Notes: generated from the sequence alone by a model not told the origin. Positions 12,193-24,203 are shown, counted from the first letter of the stretch. The stretch is 64,000 bases of DNA from Adiantum capillus-veneris (GCA_014529385.2 CM043952.1:155715057-155779056); one strand, 5' to 3'. Translations and numbers: made by a program.

Positions 12193-12435
12193 TGTGTGCG
12201 ATCGAGCATTACGAAGGCACGACGGCGGCGAAGCGGTTGAGCGCGGCACGACTGCAGCTTCTTCTTCATTGCGGCGAGGAATCCACCACGAAGGCGAGCG
12301 TAGAGCGGTGAGTGACACACCCTTTGCTCTCTTGAGCTTGCTAGTTTAGGCTTGTTGTGTGCTTGGAGCCATTTGTGGCTCGCACACGGTGTATTGGCAA
12401 GTCCCTTGCTTCGACAATGCGGCAAGGAGCGCACA
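11826..12435 (+). repeat. 3' LTR of the Gag-protease element
   Basis: 610-bp copy of 3483-4114, ending GCGCACA and followed at once by the ATAGT duplication. Its (GT)n/(GA)n tract at about 12120-12188 has a different GT:GA ratio from the 5' copy, which reflects slippage since insertion. Confidence 0.93.
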
Positions 12436-12707
12436 ATAGTAGATTCCGGGGCTCCGTGCGACACCACACAAGCAATGTTTCCAAGATTACACCAAAGGTA
12501 ATTTTGGGTATGTATACTTAAGAGATGATGAAGCTTGTGAAATTGTCAACAAATGTGCAATTCGTGTCAAAACTAAAAATGAAAATGAATGGAAGCTTAA
12601 ATATGTAAGGCATGTTTCTTCTCTTTGCAAAAAATTGATCTCTACTAGACAATTGGGCAATGAAGGCCACAACATTGCATTCAGAAACAAACAGTGGAAG
12701 ATCTCAA
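12436..12707 (+). pseudogene. Copia-1 protease, continuation after the first insert
   Basis: Starting with the second copy of ATAGT, the frame continues the copia aspartic protease: DSGAP, then YVYLRDDEACEIV, VRHVSSLCKKLISTRQLG and FRNKQWKIS. The phase matches 3464-3482 exactly once the 8958-bp insert plus duplication is removed. A second insert then interrupts it at 12708 immediately after the GATCTCAA duplication, and the frame resumes at 42697. Confidence 0.88.
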
Positions 12708-12721
12708 CCCAAGGGATTCAC

Positions 12722-14480
12722 CATGGAAAACTTACCGCACCACGTAAGTGCAAGGGAGGGGGTTTTTTTTACAAGCTACATAAGCATATAAGTTAGGCGT
12801 AGGCCCCCAATAATTTATCTCCAAGTTTAAAAATAAGGGAGGGGGGTATCATATTTTGTGGTGTGGGGGGGGGGGGCAGGGGGGACGGGGGCACACATAC
12901 TATTCCCTATACTTTTCTTTGTTTTATCATGTTCTAGATGCTTGAAGATTTAGCCTATAGCTGTTATACTATCTTGAACCGAAACTGAAGGCATGTCAGT
13001 GCTCGAAACAAACCTCGTTTTAGTGTATTTCCACCTACAAACTTTAAAATTTACCTCTTGAAATTAAATATGTGGGTTTTGGTAACTTTTTAAAAAAAGC
13101 CTATTAGGTTTTTTAAGTGTATGCAAAGGAAGAGGAGATAAAGTACCTTTTGAAGATACAAGGATAAGATAAATATAAGGGAAAATAAAAAAGTTATAAA
13201 GTTTTTTCAGAATTTTAAAGTGCATTATGTTCTTGAAGTGAGGAATAGGACTGAGGATAGTGGGAATGGGGAATTAGGATGCCTTACTCAGGTTAATGTA
13301 AATTTTAGAGACTTTACTGTTGCTATTAGGCTTAGCTAGCGTTCAAATCTAAATAAACATTACTTTTGGTTGGCAAGGTTCCCACCCCTTCGTGTCATCC
13401 CGACTCTTTACAATTTGCCTTGTGAGCTTGTGACTTGTGAGCGTTGTCTATGAGTCCCCTCTCACTCTCTCTTCCTCTCTCTCAACATTTGTGGCACACG
13501 TGACACAAGCTCTATCAGATTTTCTCATCCCGCATCTTCAAAGATTTCCTTTGTGAGTCTCTGAGTGCTGAGCAGTGAGAACCTTAGAGCATGTCACATT
13601 GTCTCTCTTGGCTGACTCTAACCAAGAAGTAGGAGAAACACAACAAGAGGTAATTTGACCACAGAGAATTACCTTGCTGGTGCCTTGTAAAGTGGACTAT
13701 TGATCCTTATGGGTGGGATCGTATGGGACCCCTTCCCATTGTCCAAATGTGCACATGTGCCATGTGTGAGTGACGAGGTTAGACATTGTCGCCAATGCAG
13801 CCCACTCTTAAACTCTCGCCTCTATTTAAAAAGGTCCATTTCTTGCTTTCTAATCTCTATGGGTTGCCCCTCTTGTGAACTTTAGTATTCAACTTCGTCG
13901 TACACACCCATTTTGCATCTTTCCCTCGACACAGATAAACTTGCTCTCTCCCTCATCAAGGACCTCTACACTTGCATCCTTAGGGTTTCCCAAAAGATTC
14001 ACCCCGGGATGCATCCCCCCCCATCTCCACATACCTGCAAAGACGACCTCTACATTTGGATTACTTCTACATTTGAATTTTCACAGAGTGTCTATGCTCT
14101 CGTTTATGAAGGAGTTGACGTACACATCACAAGAACTTCAGAACACATTCCCAAATGAAAAAAGGGTCTTTTTTTCCATATAATTTACCATGTTCAAGGG
14201 GGGAAAAAACCTTCAAATTTTCTTTTCCATTTAGGAAAGCTACTAGTAAAATACACCCATGTTGGAAAATGTGATTTGTAGCTGACGAATGGAGGATGAC
14301 GATGATAAGGCATGCATCCCCTTTATATGTTTGATAAGAGTGCGTTGCTAGAAGGCGTAACCCACAAGTCAACATTACGAACTCTACGCAGTTGAGTCCA
14401 ACTCTCTAGCTTCTGTAGCCCGACAATGATTTCCATTTCTAGCCAAGCTGCACGCTCCTATCCTTAAATGCTCAAAAACT
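12722..14480. other. Non-coding left part of the TIR element
   Basis: No recognisable gene. A G-rich run (about 12862-12882) and AT-rich stretches occur, and short frames at 13700-14180 on the plus strand have no known motifs. This may be the subterminal region of the inverted-repeat element. Confidence 0.5.
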
Positions 14481-14491
14481 CACGGGAGAGG

Positions 14492-14813
<322 letters not shown>

Positions 14814-15873
14814 GTTCTATTATCGTCCTGTGAGGTCAAATATGACCTATGGGACCAAATGAACATGTCACGTGGTGTGAGTGGAGTTCATAAGTGACTC
14901 TCGATGCTCAAAAATGGCTGAAATGAGCGTCGCAATAGAGAGTCCACATCGTGGTTGGGAGAGGAAGGTATGTAGGGAGAGCTCATGGCTGAATATATGG
15001 GGAAAAGAGGACCTAATGTGGTCAAAAGCTGAGCACTCAAGTAGTGTGTGGTACTCACTCTCTCGCACTTGACGAGGGCATAAGGTGCAAAGTCGATGAC
15101 ACTCCTCGCCAGTGCCCCAACGTCCTGTCTCGCAGCGTAGAGAATGGGAGCTAAGACGAATGGAGGCAATGGTGCGGATCGCACTCAACGGGATGGGCTC
15201 AAGGATGTAGGAATGGGTTCGGTTACCGCGTTCCGAGAAGAAGAGAGATTTGTAGTTTGGGGCAACGTGTGTGGTGTAATGGCTGAAGCGAGAACCTCCG
15301 GATTTCTCCCAAGCCATGATACATTGGCGTTGTAAGAAGGCCTCATTAACTTGGGAGTCGATCGACGCATCCTTGACCAAGTGACATGCATCCCATCTTC
15401 CAAACCATTTCTTGATATCAAGCATCCACCCCGAACTTAGTATTTTGCTCTTGCATGTCTTTTGAACCTTTTGACTTGCTTCATATGCGATTCTAGGAAG
15501 TCGATGCAAAGGGCTACGTTGTGTCTTACGCATGTACTCCACAACCCTTTCCATGCCCAAGACCTCAATGGGAAGCGATCCGGACTCAAGAAGTAAGAGC
15601 ATGTAGGGTGTTTGTGTCTTGACTTGGAGAAAGTTGGTGAGAAAACGCTTTTGGACATTCTCAAACTCTTTCCAAGTAGACTTCCCGATGCTTCCACCCC
15701 ACACCTCCACTCCATAAAGAAGCACCGGTGTCACCAATGTGTCAAAGAGGTACTTTTTGAGAGCCCAACACTTGATCTCTCCTGCATTGCACATGTTCTC
15801 AAATGCATAATAAGCCCTCTTTCCGGCTTCCAAGCGACGCATTGCACAATCCTTCCATTTATGATTGGATGGA

Positions 15874-15874
<1 letters not shown>
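14814..15874 (-). pseudogene. 5'-truncated LINE fragment (C-terminal part of ORF2)
   Basis: Reads on the minus strand from about 15874 down to 14814. It encodes the last ~290 residues of the same protein as the LINE at 61589-64000, starting at the NHKWKDCAMRRLEAGKRAYY region after the RT palm. It includes the C-terminal zinc-finger-like segment CHRLCTLCPRQVRESEYHTL. The two copies differ at only about eight to ten positions over 1.06 kb by eye. Truncation at the 5' end is typical of target-primed reverse transcription. Both sides are (GA)n, so any target duplication is hidden in the simple repeat. Confidence 0.9.

Positions 15875-15965
<91 letters not shown>
15875..15965. repeat. (GA)n tract at the 5' truncation point of the LINE fragment
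   Basis: GA dinucleotides with one interruption begin at the point where similarity to the longer LINE copy stops. Together with the (GA)n on the other side they suggest insertion into a GA microsatellite. Confidence 0.9.
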
Positions 15966-15968
<3 letters not shown>

Positions 15969-16414
15969 CACCCTCCCACAGGTCTCACCAGCTCCACCCA
16001 CGACAGTTATCAGCACTTGCATCGGCCCACATGCAAGATGTCACTTACACTCACATCCTCCAACCACCCTCTCTATCCCCTCTCTTGTCCAAATGGAAAG
16101 TGCGAAATACAGGGATTTGGTGAGATTTCCTTCAAAACACAATGGCACCACCCTACTCTGCTCATTAACAAAAAAAAGTTGCTTAGTGTGGCTTGCCCTC
16201 AGTTACTCAGTAGTGCCCTCTCTCAATGGCCTGCTGCGCATGCTATCATATGCCAACAGCTCGCAGAAGCTTGCACAGTAGCCCTCAGCGGTCGGGTAGC
16301 CCTAGGCTCTGAAGGGCACCAAGGTCGACTAGGCCTCACTCTCTATCTCTCTGTCTTGTTTATAATTATGTACATCTCCTAATGGTCATTTTGCAGGCCT
16401 CGTGATTTCATCAC
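15966..16414. other. Unassigned sequence
   Basis: No gene or repeat family recognised. It separates the LINE/GA block from the minisatellite that follows. Confidence 0.4.
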
Positions 16415-16620
16415 TTTTTGGCCTGCCCAAAGGGCTAAGGCCATAGTGATGTGTTGCCTTTTTGACCTACTCAAAGGGCAAAGGCTATAGAGACACTTTC
16501 TTTTTGGCTTACCCAAAGGGCTAAGGCCATAGTGATGTGTTCCCTTTTTGTTAGTGAAAAATCTCATATGTAAACTTTTTGGCTTGCCCAAAGGGCAAGG
16601 CTATAGAGATGCATTCTCTT
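16415..16620. repeat. Minisatellite, about four degenerate ~43-bp units
   Basis: The motif TTTTTGGCYTRCCCAAAGGG followed by CWAAGGCYATAG recurs at about 16416, 16460, 16501 and 16577. There is an unrelated spacer of roughly 30 bp before the last unit. Confidence 0.8.
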
Positions 16621-17197
16621 TTTGCTGACTAAAATAGAAAAAAATGAAGTTGTATTTTCAAGCATTTTTTTATAGGTCAAAAATGTTGATTGGTCGAAAT
16701 AAGATAGTGGGCACTCATTTAGATGACTGGTGTGTATTTTTCAAAAATTGGACAGAGTTATCTGTTGTTTTATTGGACCGTGGATAGAGAGATAGTGGAC
16801 ATTTATGGGACTTGTGACCATGCCTCAAAGTCATGAGCCTTCTCTTGCAATGATTCCTAGGGAATTTTGGAAATTGGAAGGAAAGGAAGGGGGCACTGAG
16901 AAATCGCCATCATGCCCTCTGTAGACACTTCATCTGAAGGTTACGTCTGAAGGTGCTGGCACAGTGGTTCTCTGTGGCGGGCTCAGCCAAGGAGTGGGGT
17001 TTCTCGGGGTAGGAGACCTGGTAGTGAGGCGGTCTGGGGCGGGCAACAAGAAGAGTGGCCTCTAAGCACTCTTCTAGGCTCCCGTGCTGCTCAATTGGGT
17101 TGGGGTTGGAAAAAAACAATAAACACAAAGACAAACCCGCACCCTAACCCTACACAAATTTGGGGCACCACCTAATTTTGGATGCAAACTAGGACGC

Positions 17198-17199
<2 letters not shown>

Positions 17200-17275
<76 letters not shown>
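17200..17275. repeat. (GA)n microsatellite, about 38 units
   Basis: Uninterrupted GA dinucleotides. Flanking sequence on both sides (16621-17199 and 17276-20330) shows no gene I recognise. Confidence 0.95.
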
Positions 17276-17277
<2 letters not shown>

Positions 17278-20200
17278 CTCGGGCTGCTTTGAAATGTATC
17301 GGCAGTGATCAAGCAAGCACAATTATATATGTAAGAAAGAGAGAGAAGGGGGAGGGGGTGCTTGTTGCATTAATACCTTCTTACAAATCTGTCATGACCA
17401 ATCAAAGTGAGATTAGTATTTGTTCAACATAGCTTGAGTAAATTACACCACAACACATCACAAGAAAAGCCACCCCAATCACTGTCTTAAGGCCAGGGGA
17501 GTCCTCTCCACCCTGTCGCCCTCTTACAATATGTGGGATTTATGGCTAAATTGATGACCACACCCAGAGACAAGCTATCAAGAACTTAAAAGAAAACACC
17601 AAGACACTTACACATCATTGTTGTCCATTACTTCACATTGGAAGAGAGACAAAGTATCCAAGCTTAGTCCAAATCCACCCTCCTTGATTCAGCAAATGTT
17701 GGGCTTACACTAGTAGGAGAAATGATAGATTTCCTACTCTCAATTGAATGATCACTCTCTCTTACAATGGCATAGAGTTCCCTTGCTAATCACCCCTAAT
17801 ACAACACATGCATATGCATAAGACAATGAGCTTCCACTCAAGAGCTCCTTCTAGAGAGGTTGAGCTTGGCTTCTCAATCTATAGCATAGTGCTCTTGCTT
17901 ATGGCTCCCCCCTTTGTACTAGCTACACCCTCCTTTTATAGCAATTTTGAGGGCTCGGGTTACTCCCCTAACCATGGTTGGGTTAGATTTTCAGCACTTA
18001 TCTAATTTCTTTTTCTTGGAATTATCAAGAAGTTGGTGGGGATAGATGAAGAAAAGAGAGAGGAGAGAAGTGGAGGTGATAGGACTTTTCATACTAGGTT
18101 AGTGTTAGTATTTTTATTGATTTACAAATGGAATTGGATATTTACAATGGGAGTATCCAAGTAGGATACAAATAACGAAGAAAAAACTCTTAATAGGTAA
18201 GAAAATATGGATTTCTTACAATGTTGATGCTCCAAGTGTCTTGAGTAGGGTCAATTTTGACGCTTGTTGACGGTCCACTAGCTTTGACGGTACGTTTTTT
18301 TCTCCACTGTTGACCTTCCTTGAGAGTCAAGGTAAGTGAACATGAGTAATCAATCACCATGATGCCATCTTTCAAGAGAAGAGGCTGAATTTTGTGGTTT
18401 TTATTGATAGATATGGGTAATATGGATGAGGAAAAATGAGACTAGGTGGTCAATTTTGGAATGGAAGTGTGTGTAGGAGACATGAGTTCACCATGGTTTC
18501 TCTTATTCTTCAAGGTTGAGAAGAAGGTGAGTAGGGTGCAGAGAGGAGTGGTTAGAGAGGTGGGGATGATGAGTGGAGAAGTGTGTGTGAAAGAGGAAAA
18601 TGATAAAGTGGAAGAGGGAGTGTGGTTGCATAGCATGAGCAAACTGGGGTCCACCAATAAAATCATAGCTCACAGCTCGTAGCTCAAAAAAATATGAAAA
18701 ATTTGAGGTAAAAGTTCAGTCCACGAGCTACAACTTTTGTTGTATCACCTTTTTAAATTCGGAGAGTATGTGATCTTTAAAAATTCAGCAAAACCGACTA
18801 TTTTTTTCCACTGCATAAAGTCCTTGTGAGGTCCTTCTTTGGATGATTCTTTTGAATACCTCCAAGAGTGAGCCCCCCATAGTGCATGCATGCATGCCAC
18901 ATATCCTTGACCTTATTTGGTAGGTCTATAATTGAAGATATTATTGAGATCATGATATAAATGAATAGTACAACTAAGGAAATCAAATATTGAGGGGTCT
19001 AAAAAATATGTACATGTCAAATATAAATAATATAGGTGGAAAAATATAAAGGGGTCAAAATAAATCTCTCTCATTATAAGTATACCATAAAAAGATGAAT
19101 ATTTTTGGTGTTCTAATTTATGAGAGTAATAGAGAATAGATGTAGGAAGGAAAAAAATCACAATAGTGAAAAAATATACACATAAATAGAACTAGTTTTT
19201 TTGGATTTTTGTTGGGATGGAGTTACACCAAAAATAAGAGAAGGTTGCATGAAATTATTTCTTTATGGAATAAAGAGTATGATAAGAAAAATTGTGGTAA
19301 TGGTGAGTCAATGTACATAGCATAAATAACACACACCTAAGTATAAATATTTAAGTAAATACCAAAATAATTATGAAAAATCCTTATATTTAGGCCCTAT
19401 ATACAATGCAATATTTACACACAAATGGGCCATAATATATTTTATTTTTTTGATTTTATTTATTTATTTGGCTCAACTAGCCCAGTGACTAGCTAGTTGA
19501 GGGTTTTTAAGAAAATATGAGGAAAGTCCCCTAACTCACACACGCCTATGTACAGTGAAATGGTAGGGATAGCCACAGTGTTTGAGTGATTTGATAGGGT
19601 GAGGTAGCTTACTATGGAAATTATGGAAAGCTGAAAAATGGCTATCAGTAGCTGTAGCCATGGTGTGGCCCTGTGCCCTTGCCATCCACCCTTATTTTTG
19701 GTGAGGAGAGTTGCCGCTCCCCTCACCTCGTTCTGGAGGTTCAATGACGGGTTCGTGTGCCTAGGCATGCTGCCAGGGCAGCTCCATCGATCTTCCTTAG
19801 CAGGAGCGTGGCCCCCCTAAAGCCTATTCGTGTTCGGTTAAGGTTGCTGTGGTGGCGGAAGGTGGTCCCAGTTGGTGTGCTAATGATGGGCATGGAGTCT
19901 TGGTGATTGGGGATGGTCGTGGCAAGGCTGTCCTTAATGGTGGACTCCAAGGTTCAACTATGCATTGATCGATGTGCTGGGGTCTTGCAGGTTGGTTTTT
20001 GTTATGCTTATGCTCGGGTTGCAACTTCTCTTTGTTTGTCTGGGTCGTGTGCTTCTTGGGGTGCAGTGGCAGTCTTCTCAAGGAGGTGGCACACATGGCA
20101 GTCCTGCTAGTTACTCTATCAAGTTTATGTACTATTGTAGCTCCTTTGTAAAGGTTATGGGCTTGCTTGTAAAAAGCCCCCAATGTATGGACTATTACTG

Positions 20201-20329
20201 GTATGCTTTGCTTGGATCTTGGTGCACCCATGGCTCGTTATGAGCATGGGCTATATGTATTTTTGTTATGCAGGGATAGGGCCATGCAGGGATAGGGAGA
20301 TGGCGAGCCAAGGTTGCAATGGCTCAAGC

Positions 20330-20334
<5 letters not shown>
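17276..20334. other. Unassigned AT-rich sequence
   Basis: Only short frames without known motifs on either strand. About 18680-19480 is strongly AT-rich. The part from about 19640 to 20330 is less AT-rich and carries overlapping frames of 70-135 codons. It could be intron or flank of the gene from which the zinc-finger fragment derives, but I see no supporting motif. Confidence 0.4.

Positions 20335-20382
<48 letters not shown>
20335..20382. repeat. (CT)n microsatellite
   Basis: CT dinucleotides run straight into the reading frame of the zinc-finger fragment. The poly Ser-Leu they encode is not part of the conserved protein. Confidence 0.95.
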
Positions 20383-20385
<3 letters not shown>

Positions 20386-20389
20386 ACAC

Positions 20390-20966
20390 CAAACTTTGTC
20401 ATGTGGTCACATTCAAGTGGTGGTATGCAGTCTAGCGGAACATATCTCCTCAATACAATGCCGTTCGATGGTCGATGTGAACTTGCTTTGCGGCCATAAA
20501 GCTACTATACAATGCCATCGACTAACCTCAGGATTGTGGCAATCTTGCTCCTACCCTTGCTCTCATAAGCTGCCTTGTGGGCATAGGTGCAGTGGTATGT
20601 GTGCAAGGTGCCAAGGTGAGCAGCATGTGAGCATTTGCAACCACCCATTTGCATTTCCCTTGCCCTCTTTCCACAGATGCAAGTCGCCATGTGGTGCACC
20701 ATGCAAGCCCTGTGGCCTCAAGAAACCATGCCTTAATAGTTGTGTGCATCAGCGTTGTGCCCATACTTGTGAGAAACCTTGTGTCCCATGCTTACTGCCA
20801 TGTCCTTGGATGTGTGAACACCCTCAATGTGACACACCTTGCGGCAAAGCTCTAAAATGTGGTCATCCTTGTATTGGGATGTGTGGTGAGCCGTGCCCCG
20901 CGAAGTGTCGGATATGTGCCCCGCGAAGTGTCGGTTATTCATTCTTTAAATATTTTCATTTTTCCT
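20390..20966 (+). pseudogene. NF-X1-type zinc-finger gene fragment (ZNFX1-like)
   Basis: An open frame of about 190 codons encodes a dense Cys/His array: SCGHIQVVVC, CSHKLPCGHRCSGMC, HRCKSPCGAPCKPC, CEKPCVPCLLPCPWMC, CDTPCGKALKCGHPC and IGMCGEPCPAKCRIC. The spacing (C-x-H-x3-C and PCG...CGHPC) is that of NF-X1 zinc fingers. The final block closely resembles the ZNFX1 family, whose full proteins are about 1,900 residues with an SF1 helicase domain before the fingers. No helicase is present here, so this is a captured or relic fragment. A 61-nt stretch at about 20613-20673 has good intron borders (GTGAGC...CCACAG) but reads through in frame and is not a multiple of three. The end carries a short direct duplication (GCCCCGCGAAGTGTCGG twice), then a stop. 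Confidence 0.72.
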
Positions 20967-22712
20967 AAAGTGTATGTTGGTTCTTTTATTGGCATGGTAC
21001 GGGTTTGCAGGTTGGTTACTTGAGACACACTTTATTTCTTCATTATCAGCAGCAGCAGGCAAGTCTTGGTGGACTGAAAGCTTGAGTGACGAAACAAGCA
21101 GGTGGTGGTGGTGTCGAATAAAGGGAAGCACAGGGCTCCAAGGCTAAGGCTGTAGCTATTCTCATTGCTCGCAATGCTAGCCCAATAACGTATAGCAAGT
21201 GTATTTTACAAAGCAATTGAAACTAATGTGAGTGATTAGATGATAGATGATGCTTTGTAGGAGTAGCCTTTGTGGTCTCTTTGTGATGCATTACAGTCTT
21301 GTGCAAACCTTGTTGGGTAGTTTGTAATATGTTAATATGCGTAGGAAAATGTTTCTGTAGGATGATTGAGGTGAATGGAGCATTCCAAGCGGCTTCATAC
21401 TGGACTTTTGCTTTGTAATGAAAACAGGCTAGTCATAAGAATCCGACTCAGGTTCCATATGCATTATGTTGAAGGTTGTTGGTGGTAGAGTTGTTTTGTG
21501 ATGTCTTTTTGCGTAAGCTTTAAAAGATAAGTCTTCTTTGTAGCAGAATAAGAACTCGTTCTTTTTCATGGGTGTAGGTCCAAGAGCACTTTGATGTGGA
21601 TATCAAAGAGCTACCTGAGCAAATTGATGCTATGACCTACAATAAATTCTCATTTTTAAGATGCTGTGCTATTCTTTACCTTTCGGAGTTAATAAAGCCC
21701 TTCTGTTTCTTTGGATGATGATCATCTTTTATGTACTTGCACTGCCATCATAGAAGATGCCGTTGGTTTTCACTGAGCTTCACTCTGTACAGAGGAGCAT
21801 AGCAACCTTGTTAAGTGCCTCAAATTTGTTCTGGTGAAGTTGTTTCTTGAGTTGGAGGAAAGTGATCGTTGAGGCGTCTGCTTGGAATAATGTTGTTTCC
21901 TTTTCAAAGCCTATTTACTTGAGTGAAGCTGGAATGATTCAAATATCTGAAAAGCAGCTCTAGTCTTCAGCATGGCTGGGGTCATTTGTGCTTCGAGGCA
22001 CCAGCTTATTTGCTTTGTGCCTAAGTAACCTGTAGAAAAGGTCAATTATTGGCAGAGTAGATTTTAAGGGTTTCCTAACATGCTTAGCCTGAATTAGTGG
22101 TAGTTTTTGTTATCTGCTATTGTGCCACTTGAGAGAGTGTTACGCTTCTGCCTTATGTTGACCTTCAATGTTTAATCACAAATCAACTCATGTCTGGCAT
22201 CAACTTAAAAGACATGGTTATCATTGTACTGAGAAAAGATTTTGTAATTTTTTTTTAACAAATCAGTTCATGTCTGCTGTGAAGTTAAGACATGGATAAT
22301 GTATTCTAGGAGAACTTCGTTGATATCGAAGCCCATGATGTGTTTACTTAAAAGGGACAAGTTTGTTTTGCTGTTAAATAGGCCGTTTGTGAAGGCTTCA
22401 CAATATCTCTGTTTACAACAGACACAAATTACATCATACATAATAGGCATTTGCAAAAAATGTGATGAATTGTCCTTGAATTCAGGTAGATGTATCTTGC
22501 ATATATATGTAGAACAAATGTCAATTATACATAGAATTTTGAATTTAAAAGGTTTAGAATGAACTGTTGTCTTAATCATTAATAGTAGTGAGCAATGGGT
22601 TCTTGAAAGTGGCATGCAATGAATGCTAATGTCATGAAAATGTTGAATACTGGAACAATATACTACATAAATGAAAGTGAATTTTTTTAGTTAAAACTTT
22701 GGAGAATGGGAA

Positions 22713-22716
<4 letters not shown>
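20967..22716. other. Unassigned; possible decayed exons downstream of the zinc-finger fragment
   Basis: No frame with a recognisable domain. A short open stretch near 21580-21650 is preceded by a plausible acceptor (GTGTAG) and might be an exon of the same source gene, but nothing in it is diagnostic. Confidence 0.3.
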
Positions 22717-22748
<32 letters not shown>

Positions 22749-22832
22749 GATAGCATGAGGTATTTCATCTGACTCTTCTATTACATGGGACAAAAAGAAG
22801 CAGGGCTGATAAGTATTTTGGGAGCACCTCAT

Positions 22833-23348
22833 CTACATCTCTATTAAACCGCCCATTACATGATCACACAAACAGCTATCGCAGTAAAAGCAGGTGTTTG
22901 GATGCTCTGCTAAAGGCAATATACGAGTCGCCAAGACTAACCCATACTCCCGGGTGCGTGGAGCACAGTTAAAATACCCTCTTAATTGATGACCATAACT
23001 ACGATACAAAAAGATCTTATGAAGTGGAAGGAATTGGGCTAGCAGGTATAACCGCTCTGAAAAACCTGGCTTCATTGAATGTTTTAGGTAATAATACTGT
23101 GGCCCTAGGCCCAGAGCCTCAGTAACCATCGCTAATCTGATATTGTTCCTAAAATGCTCGCGATCCCAAAGGGTTACACGAGTCACTCGATTTTGGTATG
23201 ACCACCATTTAGTCTGGGAAACAGAGGTTCCTAATTGCGAGAATAGATGTAGTTCATAACGGAGTAAAGTAGCTCTTCGAGTAGAGTCACCTGATTGATA
23301 AAGGTGTGCTGTTGCTATGGAAAAAACCAGTTCTCGGTTGTAGGCCAT
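22833..23348 (-). CDS. Antisense ORF in left repeat, ~171 residues, unknown
   Basis: From an ATG at 23348 the minus strand stays open to 22833. The frame extends nine codons further upstream without an ATG. The product is rich in Tyr, Leu and Arg and ends with a Cys/His cluster, CFYCDSCLCDHVMGGL, that could bind zinc. I recognise no family and see no signal peptide or membrane segment. The copy in the right repeat is also open and differs by about five residues. With such young repeats that does not prove selection. It could be a captured gene, an accessory ORF of the element, or chance. Confidence 0.4.
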   Translation of the reverse strand: MAYNRELVFSIATAHLYQSGDSTRRATLLRYELHLFSQLGTSVSQTKWWSYQNRVTRVTLWDREHFRNNIRLAMVTEALGLGPQYYYLKHSMKPGFSERLYLLAQFLPLHKIFLYRSYGHQLRGYFNCAPRTREYGLVLATRILPLAEHPNTCFYCDSCLCDHVMGGLIEM

Positions 23349-24146
23349 TTTTTGATTAACACACCTGAGGAGCAAATATACGGATATGTATATTACTTGA
23401 GTACTGTTACTCCTTACTGTTACCTTGGATGTGTTTATGTATAAGTGTCATCTGGCTTTTATACTTTGAGTCGGAATTGGAAGTAATAATTAATCACAAA
23501 AAAGTGTTGTTGCTATGTAGTGTATCATACACCATTAAGATCCTTGCTGGTATACTTTACCCTAGTGGATGGTTGCATGACTTAAGCCGAGTATAAGGAT
23601 CAGTTGAATGTGTAATGGGATGTGTGGGATCAACCTGAGCCAGGTTCTAAAAGCTCTAAAGTTGATTCGAACCGGGTATCGACCGCATTGGTTTTTTTAG
23701 TTGGTATACATAATGAGACTTGATATTTTTGGACTTGACCTTGCTTTAAGGTAAATAACATCTCTCTCTCTCTCTCTCTCTCTCTATACACTCAGTAGCG
23801 TATTTCTTTAAAAGCTTCTCTATTGTGTTCGGCTGCCTGCAACACGCTACTGCCTGCGCTAGGGTTGAGGTGGCAGGTGAGTGTAGTAGCAAATGCTGGG
23901 GTGAGTTGATCAAGATCAAACCGGATCTTCAGTTGGGATAATCCCGGAGTATCTGGCCCATATGGGCGCCGTCTAATGCTGTAGCTGGTCCGAGTCAGTG
24001 GCGGATCTCCTCCCGATTTGCTTCAGCAAAGTATAAATGCCCCTTAAAAAAGTGAGTACTCTTGCTCACTTAGCATCGTGCTGTATTCACTTGTGTGCAT
24101 TCTATACTGTGAGGGTTAGAAGATATTTTCTACTGTGTGCTCAATC

Positions 24147-24203
24147 ATGCCGAAAAAGAATGGGAAGGAGATTGTGGATGCTTAGTCGTCTCCTAATCTA
24201 CAG
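24147..24203 (+). other. Candidate first coding exon (left repeat; has an internal stop)
   Basis: ATG at 24147 opens a 19-codon stretch (MPKKNGKEIVDA, stop, SSPNLQ) ending at a consensus donor CAG|GTTAAA. Joining it to the acceptor TTTACCAG|G at 27214/27215 keeps the frame into the Gag-like ORF, implying an intron of about 3.0 kb. In this copy codon 13 is TAG; in the right repeat the same codon is TCG. The exon call is inference from splice signals and phase. Confidence 0.4.

Larger units (their letters stand above)
3483..12435 (+). mobile_element. Non-autonomous Ty3/gypsy-like LTR element encoding only Gag and protease
   Basis: Two LTRs (3483-4114 and 11826-12435) begin TGTTAACC and end GCGCACA. 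The duplication ATAGT is exact at 3478-3482 and 12436-12440. A tRNA-Asp-type primer site follows the 5' LTR and a purine tract precedes the 3' LTR, so all cis signals for retrotransposition are present. The coding part (5040-10215) gives Gag with four zinc knuckles and an aspartic protease. I see no reverse transcriptase, RNase H or integrase anywhere in the 7.7-kb internal region, and 10216-11810 has no recognisable coding content. This matches the architecture described as TR-GAG in plants, extended by a protease. It would depend on an autonomous relative for replication. Confidence 0.9.

Noticed and set aside
20613-20673. Intron within the ZNFX1-like fragment
   Set aside because: Splice borders look good, but removal of 61 nt breaks the frame, while reading through keeps it open. 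I left it unspliced.
23631-23690. tRNA-like segment (GGTTCTAAAAGC...GATTCGAACC)
   Set aside because: A T-arm-like GATTCGAACC is present, but no acceptor, D or anticodon arms can be paired around it.
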